Assembly (NCBI RefSeq): GCF_019991125.1
Contig: NZ_JAGENB010000003.1
Location: forward strand, 620,001 to 684,000
Direction of reading: 5' to 3'
Length of the DNA stretch: 64,000 nt
Source of the DNA: Phyllobacterium calauticae
GTDB taxonomy: Bacteria; Pseudomonadota; Alphaproteobacteria; Rhizobiales; Rhizobiaceae
A model generated the notes under the pieces. The model saw only the letters and a program-made list of their open reading frames with translations, did not search any database and had not been told where the DNA came from. The position numbers and the translations under genes are program-made. Shown one piece after another: positions 28,370 to 36,817 of this stretch. Each line of letters begins with the position of its first letter. Within the stretch, counting starts at the first letter, position 1.

Positions 28370-29269
28370 GTGTCTGACGGGGAAGCCAGGGAACGGGACT
28401 ATCAGATCGGCAACACGGCGTTTCGTGCCCGGCCGCTTGAGCCGGCGCTTTACATCGTCGCCACACCCATCGGCAATCTTGGCGATATGACGCTGCGCGG
28501 CATCGAAACGCTCGCGGCAGCCGATGTGATCGCCTGCGAGGATACCCGCGTCAGTCGGGTTCTTCTGGACAGATACGGCATTTCCCGCCGTCCCTATGCC
28601 TATCATGAACACAATGCCGGGGAAGCCGGGCCCAAACTGATCGAAGCCCTGCTTGCCGGGAAAAGCGTAGCGCTTGTATCGGATGCTGGGACCCCGCTGG
28701 TCTCCGATCCGGGCGGGCGCCTCGTGCCGGAAGCCAAGGCAGCCGGTATCCGCGTGGTGCCCATTCCCGGTGCATCCTCTGTTCTGGCCGCACTGACGGC
28801 CTCGGGTCTGTTTACCGACAGCTTTTACTTCGCCGGATTTCTGTCGTCGAAACAGGGGCAGCGCCGGTCGAAACTTGAATCGCTGAAGACGCTGGATGCC
28901 GCGCTGGTGTTCTTTGAATCGCCCAATCGTGCCGCCGCCACGTTGGCGGACATGGTCGAGGTGTTCGGCCCGAAACGGCAGGCATCGCTGTGCCGCGAAC
29001 TGACCAAGACCTACGAGACCGTGGTTACCCTGCCGCTGGCGGAACTGGCGGCGGAATTTGATGGCGAGGACCGCATCCGCGGCGAGGTGGTTCTTGTTGT
29101 CGGGCCGCCCGAGGGCGATCAGAACATTGCCCGTACTGACGATGATGTCGATGCATTGCTGCGTGCGCTTGTCCTTGAAATGTCGCCGGCCAAGGCGGCG
29201 GGAGAAGCATCGCGCATGACGGGCCGGCCGAAGGGTGAACTCTACCAGCGGTTGCTTGCAATGAAATGA
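28370..29269 (+). CDS. rsmI: 16S rRNA (cytidine-1402-2'-O)-methyltransferase
   Basis: RsmI 2'-O-methylates C1402 of 16S rRNA in the P site. The 299-residue protein has the tetrapyrrole-methylase fold: [18 protein letters not shown] near residue 27, [27 protein letters not shown] and [13 protein letters not shown]. The first 25 residues are extra and charged. Start is GTG at 28370, nine bases after the hemW stop, with GAGGGTG upstream. It overlaps yraN by four bases (ATGA), the conserved rsmI-yraN pairing. Confidence 0.96.
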   Translation: MSDGEARERDYQIGNTAFRARPLEPALYIVATPIGNLGDMTLRGIETLAAADVIACEDTRVSRVLLDRYGISRRPYAYHEHNAGEAGPKLIEALLAGKSVALVSDAGTPLVSDPGGRLVPEAKAAGIRVVPIPGASSVLAALTASGLFTDSFYFAGFLSSKQGQRRSKLESLKTLDAALVFFESPNRAAATLADMVEVFGPKRQASLCRELTKTYETVVTLPLAELAAEFDGEDRIRGEVVLVVGPPEGDQNIARTDDDVDALLRALVLEMSPAKAAGEASRMTGRPKGELYQRLLAMK

Positions 29270-29631
29270 CAGGCGCGGGCGAGCGACACAGGGCCTACAG
29301 GCGCGGTCACTTCGCCGAGTATCTCGCTGCTCTTGCCCTGATGCTGAAAGGTTTTCGCATTGTCGAGCGGCGCTACCGGACCAGACTTGGCGAGATCGAC
29401 CTCATTGCCCGGCGCGGCGATCTTGTTCTCATCGTTGAAGTGAAAGCCCGCCGAACCCTTGAACAGGCGATGGATGCGGTGACCTGGACAGCCATGAAGC
29501 GCATCGAATCGGCGGCCGATCTGTGGCTCGCCCGTCAACCCGACTATGCGAACCTGTCATTGCGGTATGATCTCGTGGCGATTGTGCCTTGGCGCTGGCC
29601 GGTGCACGTGCCGGCCCTTTTCACGGTCTAG
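29266..29631 (+). CDS. yraN: YraN family (UPF0102) nuclease-fold protein
   Basis: A 121-residue protein of the UPF0102/YraN family, a predicted Holliday-junction-resolvase-like restriction-fold protein. The metal-site pattern is visible as [23 protein letters not shown], with Glu and Asp followed by E-V-K. Its biochemical role is unproven. The start overlaps the rsmI stop (ATGA), and the gene shares CTAG at its stop with the convergent XRE regulator gene. Confidence 0.92.
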   Translation: MTGAGERHRAYRRGHFAEYLAALALMLKGFRIVERRYRTRLGEIDLIARRGDLVLIVEVKARRTLEQAMDAVTWTAMKRIESAADLWLARQPDYANLSLRYDLVAIVPWRWPVHVPALFTV

Positions 29632-29840
29632 CTCTCCTCCTTGTCATACCGCATGAGATCGCCAGGCTGGCAGTCGAGATAGTCGCAGATGCGCTCCAGG
29701 GTCTCGAAGCGAATGCCTTTCACCTTGCCCTGTTTCAGCAGGGACAGATTGGCTTCCGTTATCCCGACATGTTCCGCCAGATCCTTGGATTTCACGTTGC
29801 GTTCGGCCAGCATGACATTGAGCCTGACTTTGATGGGCAT
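29628..29840 (-). CDS. XRE-family (YozG-like) helix-turn-helix regulator
   Basis: A 70-residue regulator that is almost only a helix-turn-helix: [20 protein letters not shown] followed by [30 protein letters not shown]. This short form, with the C-terminal CQPGDLMRY, is the YozG/YdaS-like group usually encoded beside a DUF2975 protein, as here. The ATG at 29840 has GAGGA nine bases ahead; an ATG at 29873 would overlap the DUF2975 gene. It ends in the shared CTAG with yraN. Confidence 0.9.
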   Translation of the reverse strand: MPIKVRLNVMLAERNVKSKDLAEHVGITEANLSLLKQGKVKGIRFETLERICDYLDCQPGDLMRYDKEES

Positions 29841-29850
29841 GGGCTTATCC

Positions 29851-30432
29851 TCAGACGAATTGGGCATTTTCATCGGCTATCGCGATGGCTTCCCGCATCA
29901 CCCAGGCAATGACGATGATGGTTCCGGCAAACAGCAATCCGAGCCACATGTCCGAACTGATGCCGATGGACAGTGCGCGTTGCCCGGCCGGGTTGTTCCA
30001 GCTCAGGATGAGCGAGAGGGCTGCATAGGCGAAGGGCTGGAGGAGTGTCGATACAAAGACCGCTATTGCGAAAGCGCGTAGGCTGCCGACAGTTTCGGCC
30101 GTGAAAAACTGCTGTTTGGCAAAGCCGTTGAAGCACCGTTGGGCCTGCCTTAATCCCCAGATCAACGCTGCCAGTGGCAGCATCGAGACGAGAAAAGCAA
30201 GAAGACGGGTCGGGAAACCAAGATTTTCCACCCCGGTAACCGGTAGCTTGGCCGCTGTCAGGATATCGGCTGGCGGCGTCGCAAACCAGTAGTAGAGAGT
30301 TCCTGCGGTCAAGATCACCGATGTGGCGAGATACAGGCCCGACATGATTTTACTGAGACGCCGGATACGCTCCGCGCGGTGAGCCGGCATGTGTCCAGTT
30401 GTAGGCATATCAAGCGAAGAAAGATTGCTCAT
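29851..30432 (-). CDS. DUF2975 membrane protein
   Basis: A 193-residue membrane protein with four predicted helices (about 32-50, 77-95, 117-137 and 163-183) and a cytoplasmic N-terminal tail. It matches DUF2975, a family of unknown function that is nearly always encoded with a small XRE regulator; the two genes here are 10 bases apart in one operon. The region between the second and third helices has the family-like FTAETVGSLRAFA. A sensor/regulator or membrane-stress pair is plausible. Confidence 0.85.
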   Translation of the reverse strand: MSNLSSLDMPTTGHMPAHRAERIRRLSKIMSGLYLATSVILTAGTLYYWFATPPADILTAAKLPVTGVENLGFPTRLLAFLVSMLPLAALIWGLRQAQRCFNGFAKQQFFTAETVGSLRAFAIAVFVSTLLQPFAYAALSLILSWNNPAGQRALSIGISSDMWLGLLFAGTIIVIAWVMREAIAIADENAQFV

Positions 30433-30537
30433 GGGGCACCTCTGTGAGTTTTCTTCCTGGATAATAGCAAGAAATTATCGTTTTACAATAATAAATTTTC
30501 GAGATACGAATTTCGAACCAGCACAGGAGATTTTGGT

Positions 30538-30936
30538 ATGCCCCTTCTTAGAATGGCCAGCGCATTTTTCATTTCCATAGCTTTCGCCCTTGGGTTGGCA
30601 ACCGCCTCAATGGCGGCGGCGTCAACCGCCAAGGGGCAGATTTCGGTCACGCAGGTCATGGCGATGCTCGACCAGGCATCGTCCAATCCCACTGCGAGCC
30701 AGGTTCTGACCGCCTATCTCGCCGGTGTGGGAGAGACCGCGGCTGTCATCATGGACTTTGCAGCAAAAACGGATGGCTCGCCGCTTGCAGCGTGCGGAAC
30801 CCGCATCGCTCTCGATGACCAGGCGGTGCGGCGCGCGCTGGAGGCGCAGCCAAAGAGCCGATGGCAGCAGATGGCAGCCACACCGCTGATCGTGCGTGAT
30901 ATGATCAAGCGTGCGGGGTGCGCGCTTGCCGACTGA
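30538..30936 (+). CDS. exported protein of unknown function
   Basis: A 132-residue protein with a Sec signal peptide (helix 4-24, cleavage likely after TASMAAA). The mature part is about 105 residues and has two cysteines (in LAACGTRIALDD and IKRAGCALAD) that could form a disulfide. The layout, GQ..VTQVMAML near the start, a helical AYLAGVGETAAVIM and C-terminal TPLIVRDMI...C, is faintly like Rap1a/Tai immunity proteins, but I cannot confirm this. No linked effector gene is present. Confidence 0.72.
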   Translation: MPLLRMASAFFISIAFALGLATASMAAASTAKGQISVTQVMAMLDQASSNPTASQVLTAYLAGVGETAAVIMDFAAKTDGSPLAACGTRIALDDQAVRRALEAQPKSRWQQMAATPLIVRDMIKRAGCALAD

Positions 30937-31058
30937 AGCGGCAGGCACCACGATGGTTGCCGGCAATCGGGTTTCGGCTCTATTCTACCGGATAAGGCCG
31001 AAACAGACGGGGTGTCCGATATCCCCGGTCTCGCGTCCCAACCGAAGGAGAGCTGATC

Positions 31059-31754
31059 ATGTCCATGCATCTCTCGCCGCATGACCTGCACAGGAAGGCG
31101 TGGGAGGGGCAGGCGAAGGGCATCGTCATCCTTCTGTTGCTGCTCATGCTGCCCGCCTGGTCATTGTCGTTCTGGCAGGGCTGGCTTTTCTGGCTGGTTT
31201 TCAGCGCCAGCACGAGCTTCATTTCCTATTACTTTCTCAAACACGATCCCGCCCTTGTCGCAAGACGGTTGAGGGCCGGGGCGGGCGCCGAGCATGAACC
31301 GGCGCAGAAGCGCATCCAGACCGTAGCGGCCGTGGTCGGCCTCCTGACCTACATCATGCCGGGGATCGAGCGTCACTTTACCGGGCTGCCCTTGCCCGTC
31401 TGGGTAGTTATCCTTGGCAATGCCGCTTTCCTCGCCGGGGCCTGGATTGTCTTTCTTGCATTCCGGGAAAACAGTCATGCCTCCAGCATTATCGAGGTCA
31501 AATCGGGGCAGCGGGTCATCGCAACCGGACCCTATGGCATCGTACGGCATCCCATGTATTCCGGCTGCGTGCTGGCCTTCATCGCGTCATCCCTCGCGCT
31601 CGGGTCGCTGTGGTCTCTGCCCTTTGCCATCGCGCTGAGCCTGGTGATCGTTGCCCGCCTGCTCGATGAGGAAAAATATCTCAAGGCGAATTTGCCGGGT
31701 TACACCGCCTATTGCCAGCAGGTGCGTTACCGTCTTGTTCCGACGCTGTGGTGA
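31059..31754 (+). CDS. isoprenylcysteine methyltransferase-like membrane protein
   Basis: A 231-residue membrane protein with five predicted helices. The C-terminal half has the ICMT/PEMT SAM-binding pattern VIATGPYGIVRHPMYSG and LLDEEKYLKANLPGYTAYCQQVRYRLVP, typical of the bacterial isoprenylcysteine carboxyl methyltransferase-like family. Bacteria lack prenylated CAAX proteins, so the real substrate is unknown; lipids are possible. AAGGAGAG lies 9 bases before the ATG. A terminator follows three bases after the stop. Confidence 0.88.
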   Translation: MSMHLSPHDLHRKAWEGQAKGIVILLLLLMLPAWSLSFWQGWLFWLVFSASTSFISYYFLKHDPALVARRLRAGAGAEHEPAQKRIQTVAAVVGLLTYIMPGIERHFTGLPLPVWVVILGNAAFLAGAWIVFLAFRENSHASSIIEVKSGQRVIATGPYGIVRHPMYSGCVLAFIASSLALGSLWSLPFAIALSLVIVARLLDEEKYLKANLPGYTAYCQQVRYRLVPTLW

Positions 31755-31756
31755 TG

Positions 31757-31793
31757 GCCCTTTGCACGACATGCAGAAAGGGCTTGTATTTTC
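31757..31793 (+). terminator. intrinsic terminator after the ICMT-like gene
   Basis: GCCCTTT (31757-31763) pairs with AAAGGGC (31777-31783) and is followed by TTGTATTTT. Confidence 0.8.
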
Positions 31794-32048
31794 ACGTTAA
31801 CACGATAAAAGTAGTCGTGTATTGGGCCGGTGTTCCTTGAACCGGCGCCGTTTGCTGTTGCCTGTTCCGTCTTGCCGTTCCCGGCAAAGGCTGGGCAGCA
31901 TTTTCTTGCGATGCCTGGAAAGGGAATCCGCTTGTTCCGGGATTTTCAGAAATTCTATGCTCCGCTGTTCGATTCGGCGCACTTCTGTTCCTTATAAAGA
32001 GCGGTCCGATCAACGATAATCCCAGCATTCACCGGGATTGTCTTGCTC

Positions 32049-33503
32049 ATGTCTATCCATGCCAATCAGCTTTCTGTCTTTCCTGCCTTCTTCCGCGTGC
32101 GGAATGAAGTGGTTGTGGTTATCGGCGAAGGCGAAGAAGCGCTGAACAAGGCCCGGCTTCTTGCGCAGACGAATGCGCTGATCCGCATTGTTGCTGCCCA
32201 TCCGGAACACGAGCTGGCCGCGTTCATCCGCGCGGGCCGTCACCAGCATGTCGCGGAAGATTTTTCCCCAAAGCACCTCTCGGGCGCAAAACTGGCCTTT
32301 GTTGCCACGGGCGATGAAGCGCGCGACAGTGCCATTGCCGCCGAAGCGCGCCGCCAGCACGTCCCGGTCAATGTGGTCGACCGTCCGGAACTCTGCGATT
32401 TCTTCACCCCCGCCATCGTCAACCGTGCGCCGATTGCCATTGCCATTGGTTCGGAAGGCACGGGCCCTGTGCTCAGCCAGATCATTCGCGCCCGTATCGA
32501 TGCGGCGTTCTCGCCGCGCTTGGGCGATCTTGCCCGTCTCGCCAATGCCTATCGTCCCGCTGTCGAAAAGCTGGTGAAGAAAGGCCTGCCGCGCCGTCTG
32601 TTCTGGCGCTCGTTCTTCTCGGGCGATGTGGCCGGCAAGGTCTACAACAACGATCTCGACGGTGCCCGCCAGGCTGCCGGGCTGCTCCTCGACAATCAGG
32701 ACGAGCCGAAAGGTTATGTCTGGCTGGTCGGCGCGGGTCCTGGCGCCGAGGACTTGCTGACCCTGCGCGCGCACCGCGTTCTCATGGAAGCGGATGTCAT
32801 CGTCTATGACGCGCTGGTGCCTGAGGCTGTCGTCTCCATGGGCCGCCGCGATGCAGCCCGGCTTTCCGTCGGCAAGCGCAAGGGCTGCCATTCGAAAAGC
32901 CAGAGCGAAATCAACGAACTGCTGGTTTCGCTCGGCCGTGAAGGCAAGCGCGTCGTGCGCCTCAAATCCGGCGATCCGCTGGTCTATGGCCGCGCCGGTG
33001 AGGAGATGGCCGCGCTGCGGTCCGCCGGTATCCCTTTCGAGATCGTTCCCGGCATCACCTCGGCGTTTGCCGCGGCTGCCGATATGCAATTGCCTCTGAC
33101 CCTGCGTGGTGTCGCATCCTCCCTTGTGTTCACCACGGGTCATGACATGGCGGGCGAAGTGCTGCCCGATTGGGCGCGCCTCGCCATCTCGGGCGCAACC
33201 ATTGCGGTTTATATGGGCCGCAGCGTTGCAGCCTCCGTCGCTGAGCGGCTGATGAGCGCCGGCCTGCATGCCGATACCGGCGTGGCCGTGATCGAAAATG
33301 CCGGACGTGCGGATCGCCGCATGTTCCATGGCACGCTGCAGGATTTGCCGGCGTTGGAACAGCGCCCCGACCTTGATGGTCCCGTCATGGTGGTCATCGG
33401 CGATGCCGTGGCCGGTGCTGCGATCGACAAGGCCGAGCCGCTGGCTATCCGTACCCCAACCTCTCCGGTGGCTGCGCGCCACCTTCAATCCAATGCCGCT
33501 TGA
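32049..33503 (+). CDS. cysG: siroheme synthase CysG
   Basis: A 484-residue multifunctional enzyme that makes siroheme for sulfite reductase from uroporphyrinogen III. The N-terminal half (to about 210) is the precorrin-2 dehydrogenase/ferrochelatase domain with VVVIGEGEEALNKARLL, where relatives often have GGG for GEG. The C-terminal half (about 225-465) is the SAM-dependent uroporphyrinogen methyltransferase with LVGAGPGAEDLLTLRAHR, GDPLVYGRAGEEM and VYMGRS. It opens the sulfur-assimilation operon. The 255 bases upstream, after the terminator, should hold the operon promoter; no regulator site was identifiable. Confidence 0.96.
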   Translation: MSIHANQLSVFPAFFRVRNEVVVVIGEGEEALNKARLLAQTNALIRIVAAHPEHELAAFIRAGRHQHVAEDFSPKHLSGAKLAFVATGDEARDSAIAAEARRQHVPVNVVDRPELCDFFTPAIVNRAPIAIAIGSEGTGPVLSQIIRARIDAAFSPRLGDLARLANAYRPAVEKLVKKGLPRRLFWRSFFSGDVAGKVYNNDLDGARQAAGLLLDNQDEPKGYVWLVGAGPGAEDLLTLRAHRVLMEADVIVYDALVPEAVVSMGRRDAARLSVGKRKGCHSKSQSEINELLVSLGREGKRVVRLKSGDPLVYGRAGEEMAALRSAGIPFEIVPGITSAFAAAADMQLPLTLRGVASSLVFTTGHDMAGEVLPDWARLAISGATIAVYMGRSVAASVAERLMSAGLHADTGVAVIENAGRADRRMFHGTLQDLPALEQRPDLDGPVMVVIGDAVAGAAIDKAEPLAIRTPTSPVAARHLQSNAA

Positions 33504-33521
33504 TTGCGAAGGATGATGATC

Positions 33522-33836
33522 ATGAGTGTTAAAGTTCTCACTGCAAACCGTCTGACCGATGGCGAAGCCGTATGGCTTGGCGCCAATGGCGAATGGCTCG
33601 ATCACATTGACGGCGCCCTCGTGGCCCGCCACGCGGAAGCGGCGGCGGCACTGGAGGAAGCGGGTAAGGCGGCGATCAAGTCCAACCTTGTCATCGACGT
33701 CAATGTCATCGACGTGGAAGAGCGCGGCGAGCATCTTTATCCGGTCCGCCTGCGCGAGCGCATTCGCCAGCTCGGCCCCACCGTCCGTCTCGACCTTGGC
33801 AAGCAGGCGGAAAAGCCTGCGGCAAACGCTGCTTAA
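33522..33836 (+). CDS. DUF2849 domain protein
   Basis: A 104-residue protein of DUF2849, nearly always located between cysG and cysI in rhizobia. It starts MSVKVLTANRLTDGEAVWL, consistent with the family, and has no membrane helix or cofactor motif. The ATG at 33522 has AAGGA about 9 bases upstream; an earlier TTG and two ATGs are possible but lack support. Its constant neighbourhood suggests a role with sulfite reductase, perhaps in electron supply or assembly, but none is established. Confidence 0.88.
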   Translation: MSVKVLTANRLTDGEAVWLGANGEWLDHIDGALVARHAEAAAALEEAGKAAIKSNLVIDVNVIDVEERGEHLYPVRLRERIRQLGPTVRLDLGKQAEKPAANAA

Positions 33837-33859
33837 CTGATAATCGAAGGCCCAGCAGA

Positions 33860-35530
33860 ATGTATCGTTACGATGAGTTTGATCACGCGTTTGTTTCCGC
33901 CCGCGTTGAACAGTTCAAGGATCAGGTCGAGCGCCGTTTGGCTGGCGAACTGACTGAGGACCAGTTCCGCCCGCTGCGGCTGATGAACGGCGTCTATCTG
34001 CAACTGCATGCCTATATGCTGCGCGTTGCCATCCCCTACGGCACATTGTCGTCGCGCCAGATGCGCAAGCTTGCCCACATCGCCCGCACCTATGACCGCG
34101 GCTATGGTCACTTCACCACGCGCCAGAACCTCCAGTACAATTGGCCTGCGCTCAAGGACATGCCGAAGGTTCTCGACGAACTTGCCGAAGTCGAGATGCA
34201 TGCGCTGCAGACGTCAGGCAACTGCATCCGCAATGTGACCGCCGATCACTTTGCCGGCGCAGCCGCCGACGAGGTTGCCGACCCGCGCCCCTACGCGGAA
34301 ATCCTGCGCCAGTGGTCGTCGATGCATCCTGAGTTCTCCTACCTGCCGCGCAAGTTCAAGATCGCCGTTACCGGCGCAGAACGGGACCGCGCTGCGATCC
34401 AGGTACATGATATCGGCCTGCACCTGAAAAAGAACGAAGCGGGCGAGATCGGTTTTGCCGTTTATGTCGGCGGCGGTCAGGGCCGCACGCCCATGGTTGC
34501 CAAGAAGATCCGCGACTTCCTGCCCGTCGAGGATCTGCTGACCTATACGACCGCGATCATGCGCGTCTACAATCTCAACGGCCGCCGTGACAACAAGTAC
34601 AAGGCGCGCATCAAGATTCTCGTGCATGAAACCGGGACGGAAGAACTGACCCGCCAGGTGGAAACCGAATGGCTGGCGTTGAAGAACAGCGACCTGAAGC
34701 TGCCGCAGACGGATGTCGATGCCATCGACAGTTACTTCCGTCCGCCGCATCTGCCGCAGCGGCCGGAAGGCTGGTCGGCACTGGCCAGTGCCCGCAAGGC
34801 GGATCATGCCTTTGCCGCCTGGGTCGACCAGAACGTGACACCGCACAAGAACCCGGATTACGGCGTCGTGACTATTTCCCTGAAGCCGATCGGCGGCATT
34901 CCGGGCGATGCCACCGATGCCCAGATGGATCTGGTTGCCGATATTGCCGAACAGTTCTCCCAGGACGAAATCCGCGTCAGCCACGAGCAGAACCTCATTC
35001 TGCCGCATGTGGCGATTGCCGATCTGCGCATCGTTTACGATCTGCTGCTGACCGACAGTCTCGCCACGGCCAATGCCGGGCTGATCACCGACATCATCTC
35101 CTGCCCGGGTCTGGATTATTGCGCGCTGGCGACAGCCCGCTCGATCCCGGTTGCCCAGCGCATATCGGAACGCTTTGCCGATCCGGCGCGCCAGGCCGAT
35201 ATCGGCGAACTCAAGTTGAAGATATCGGGCTGCATCAATGCCTGCGGGCATCACCATGTCGGCCATATCGGCATTCTCGGCGTCGAGAAGAAGGGCGAGG
35301 AACTCTACCAGATTTCCCTCGGCGGCTCCGGCGACGAGGTCTGCACCATCGGCGATATCACTGGGCGCGGCTTCTCCTCCGAAGAAATCGTCGACGCGAT
35401 CGAGACCATCGTCGACCGCTATCTCGAAGTCCGGACGGACAAGGAAGAAACCTTCCTTGCGGCTTACCGGCGTCTGGGCGCTGCTCCCTTCAAGGAGGCG
35501 CTCTATGGCGAGGCTGCCAATGCTGCTTGA
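33860..35530 (+). CDS. cysI: sulfite/nitrite reductase hemoprotein, CysI type
   Basis: A 556-residue siroheme and [4Fe-4S] enzyme for six-electron reduction of sulfite to sulfide. It has two ferredoxin-like half domains (about 50-115 and 340-410) and the cluster/siroheme ligands as C-x5-C (ISCPGLDYC) and C-x3-C (SGCINACGHHH). Basic substrate-site segments such as HFTTRQNLQYNW are present. Rhizobial enzymes of this type probably use ferredoxin or a non-CysJ donor, since no cysJ is present. Its 3' end overlaps cysH by 26 bases in another frame. Confidence 0.95.
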   Translation: MYRYDEFDHAFVSARVEQFKDQVERRLAGELTEDQFRPLRLMNGVYLQLHAYMLRVAIPYGTLSSRQMRKLAHIARTYDRGYGHFTTRQNLQYNWPALKDMPKVLDELAEVEMHALQTSGNCIRNVTADHFAGAAADEVADPRPYAEILRQWSSMHPEFSYLPRKFKIAVTGAERDRAAIQVHDIGLHLKKNEAGEIGFAVYVGGGQGRTPMVAKKIRDFLPVEDLLTYTTAIMRVYNLNGRRDNKYKARIKILVHETGTEELTRQVETEWLALKNSDLKLPQTDVDAIDSYFRPPHLPQRPEGWSALASARKADHAFAAWVDQNVTPHKNPDYGVVTISLKPIGGIPGDATDAQMDLVADIAEQFSQDEIRVSHEQNLILPHVAIADLRIVYDLLLTDSLATANAGLITDIISCPGLDYCALATARSIPVAQRISERFADPARQADIGELKLKISGCINACGHHHVGHIGILGVEKKGEELYQISLGGSGDEVCTIGDITGRGFSSEEIVDAIETIVDRYLEVRTDKEETFLAAYRRLGAAPFKEALYGEAANAA

Positions 35531-36275
35531 AACCAACGAGATCACCGTGGCGGATGAAGCGCGGGCGCTTGAAGCCCGCTATGGCAATCTCGACCCGGCG
35601 CAGATCATCGAACTGGCGATCGGCCAGCTCTTCAAACAGGACATCGCCGTGGTTTCCTCGTTCGGGGCGGAATCCTCGGTGCTTCTGCACCTGATCGCGC
35701 AGGTGAATCGCGCCCTGCCGGTGCTGTTTCTCGAGACCGGCAAGCATTTTCCGGCAACGCTGCGCTACCGCGACCAGCTCGTGCACGAGCTCGGCCTGAC
35801 CGCCGTGCAGGACATTCACCCGCTCAAGCAGAGCCTGAAAGACGAGGATCCTTTCGGGGCGCTGTCCATGACCAACAAGGATCGCTGCTGCTATATCCGC
35901 AAGGTCGAGCCGATGGCCCGCGCTGTCGCGCCGTATCGCGCCTGGATGACCGGACGCAAGCAGTTCCAGGCATCGACGCGCACGGCATTGCCGGTGTTCG
36001 AGTCCGTCGGCGCGCGCGTGCGCATCAATCCGCTGGCGCGCTGGACGTCTGCCGACCTGAAGGCCTACATGGCCGCCAACCAATTGCCGCCGCACCCGCT
36101 CGTCGCTGAAGGCTACCGGTCCATCGGCTGCATGCCCTGCACGTCGCCGGTGAAGGAAGGCGAAGATGACCGCGCCGGCCGCTGGGCAGGCACCGATAAA
36201 ACCGAATGCGGTATCCACCTGACTGGCCTCACCGACCAGCTGAGCAATATTTCCCTGACGGATTCGAATCTATGA
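35505..36275 (+). CDS. cysH: adenylyl-sulfate (APS-type) reductase
   Basis: A 256-residue thioredoxin-dependent reductase giving sulfite. The cysteine pairs RCCYIRKVEP and GCMPCTSP bind a [4Fe-4S] cluster, the mark of the APS-reducing type rather than the cluster-free PAPS reductase of E. coli; the C-terminal ECGIHL holds the catalytic cysteine. The P-loop-like SSFGAESSVLLHL is near residue 51. The ATG at 35505 follows AAGGAGG at ideal spacing inside the end of cysI; a second ATG at 35520 is possible. Confidence 0.95.
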   Translation: MARLPMLLETNEITVADEARALEARYGNLDPAQIIELAIGQLFKQDIAVVSSFGAESSVLLHLIAQVNRALPVLFLETGKHFPATLRYRDQLVHELGLTAVQDIHPLKQSLKDEDPFGALSMTNKDRCCYIRKVEPMARAVAPYRAWMTGRKQFQASTRTALPVFESVGARVRINPLARWTSADLKAYMAANQLPPHPLVAEGYRSIGCMPCTSPVKEGEDDRAGRWAGTDKTECGIHLTGLTDQLSNISLTDSNL

Positions 36276-36814
36276 ATGACATGTCTGAAAAGCCCGAGAG
36301 CCAGCTGTGGGGTCGCGAAGGTTTCCGCGAGGACCCCTATATCACGGCTGAAACGCTGGAGGAGGCAGGCGATGCCCCGGCGGTCATCCTGCCGCTGGCC
36401 GTCTGGCTCGGACTTGACGAGGGGGTGCGCAATGCGACCAACCGGCGGATCGGTGTTTCCGTCGCGCCCGGCGAAAGCATCGATCCGCTTCTGCCGTTGC
36501 TCGGTTCAATCCCGGTGATTGCGCTGCAGTTTCCGGCTTTCAATGATGGCCGTTCCTATTCGAAGGCCGAGGTTCTGAAGGATCGCCATCAGTTTCAGGG
36601 CGAGCTGCGTGCGGTCGGCGATGTGCTGATCGATCAGGTTGCCTACATGCTGCGCACCGGCTTCGATACGCTGAAGGTCACCCACGCGGTGACGCTGACA
36701 CGCCTCGCCGACCACAACCTGCACGATACGCCGGTTTATTATCAGCCTGGCCGCGGCTCCCACACCAAGGCGGGCACCTACAGCTGGCGCCGCGTGCCGG
36801 ACACGCGCTCCTGA
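36272..36814 (+). CDS. DUF934 protein
   Basis: A 180-residue protein of DUF934, the last gene of the cys operon in many proteobacteria and often labelled an oxidoreductase, though unproven. Family segments: PLAVWLGLD, IALQFPAFNDGRSYSKAEVLKDR, GELRAVGDVLIDQVAYMLRTGFD. It overlaps the cysH stop in ATGA, so it is translationally coupled. No cysteine or cofactor motif is seen. It is convergent with the L,D-transpeptidase gene, three bases apart. Confidence 0.9.
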   Translation: MNDMSEKPESQLWGREGFREDPYITAETLEEAGDAPAVILPLAVWLGLDEGVRNATNRRIGVSVAPGESIDPLLPLLGSIPVIALQFPAFNDGRSYSKAEVLKDRHQFQGELRAVGDVLIDQVAYMLRTGFDTLKVTHAVTLTRLADHNLHDTPVYYQPGRGSHTKAGTYSWRRVPDTRS

Positions 36815-36817
36815 GCA

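Noticed and set aside
31792-32028. short minus-strand frames upstream of cysG
   Set aside because: Two overlapping frames of low complexity with no conserved feature; the region is better read as a terminator followed by the cys promoter.
32010-33734. 574-codon minus-strand frame opposite cysG
   Set aside because: Shadow of cysG and DUF2849.
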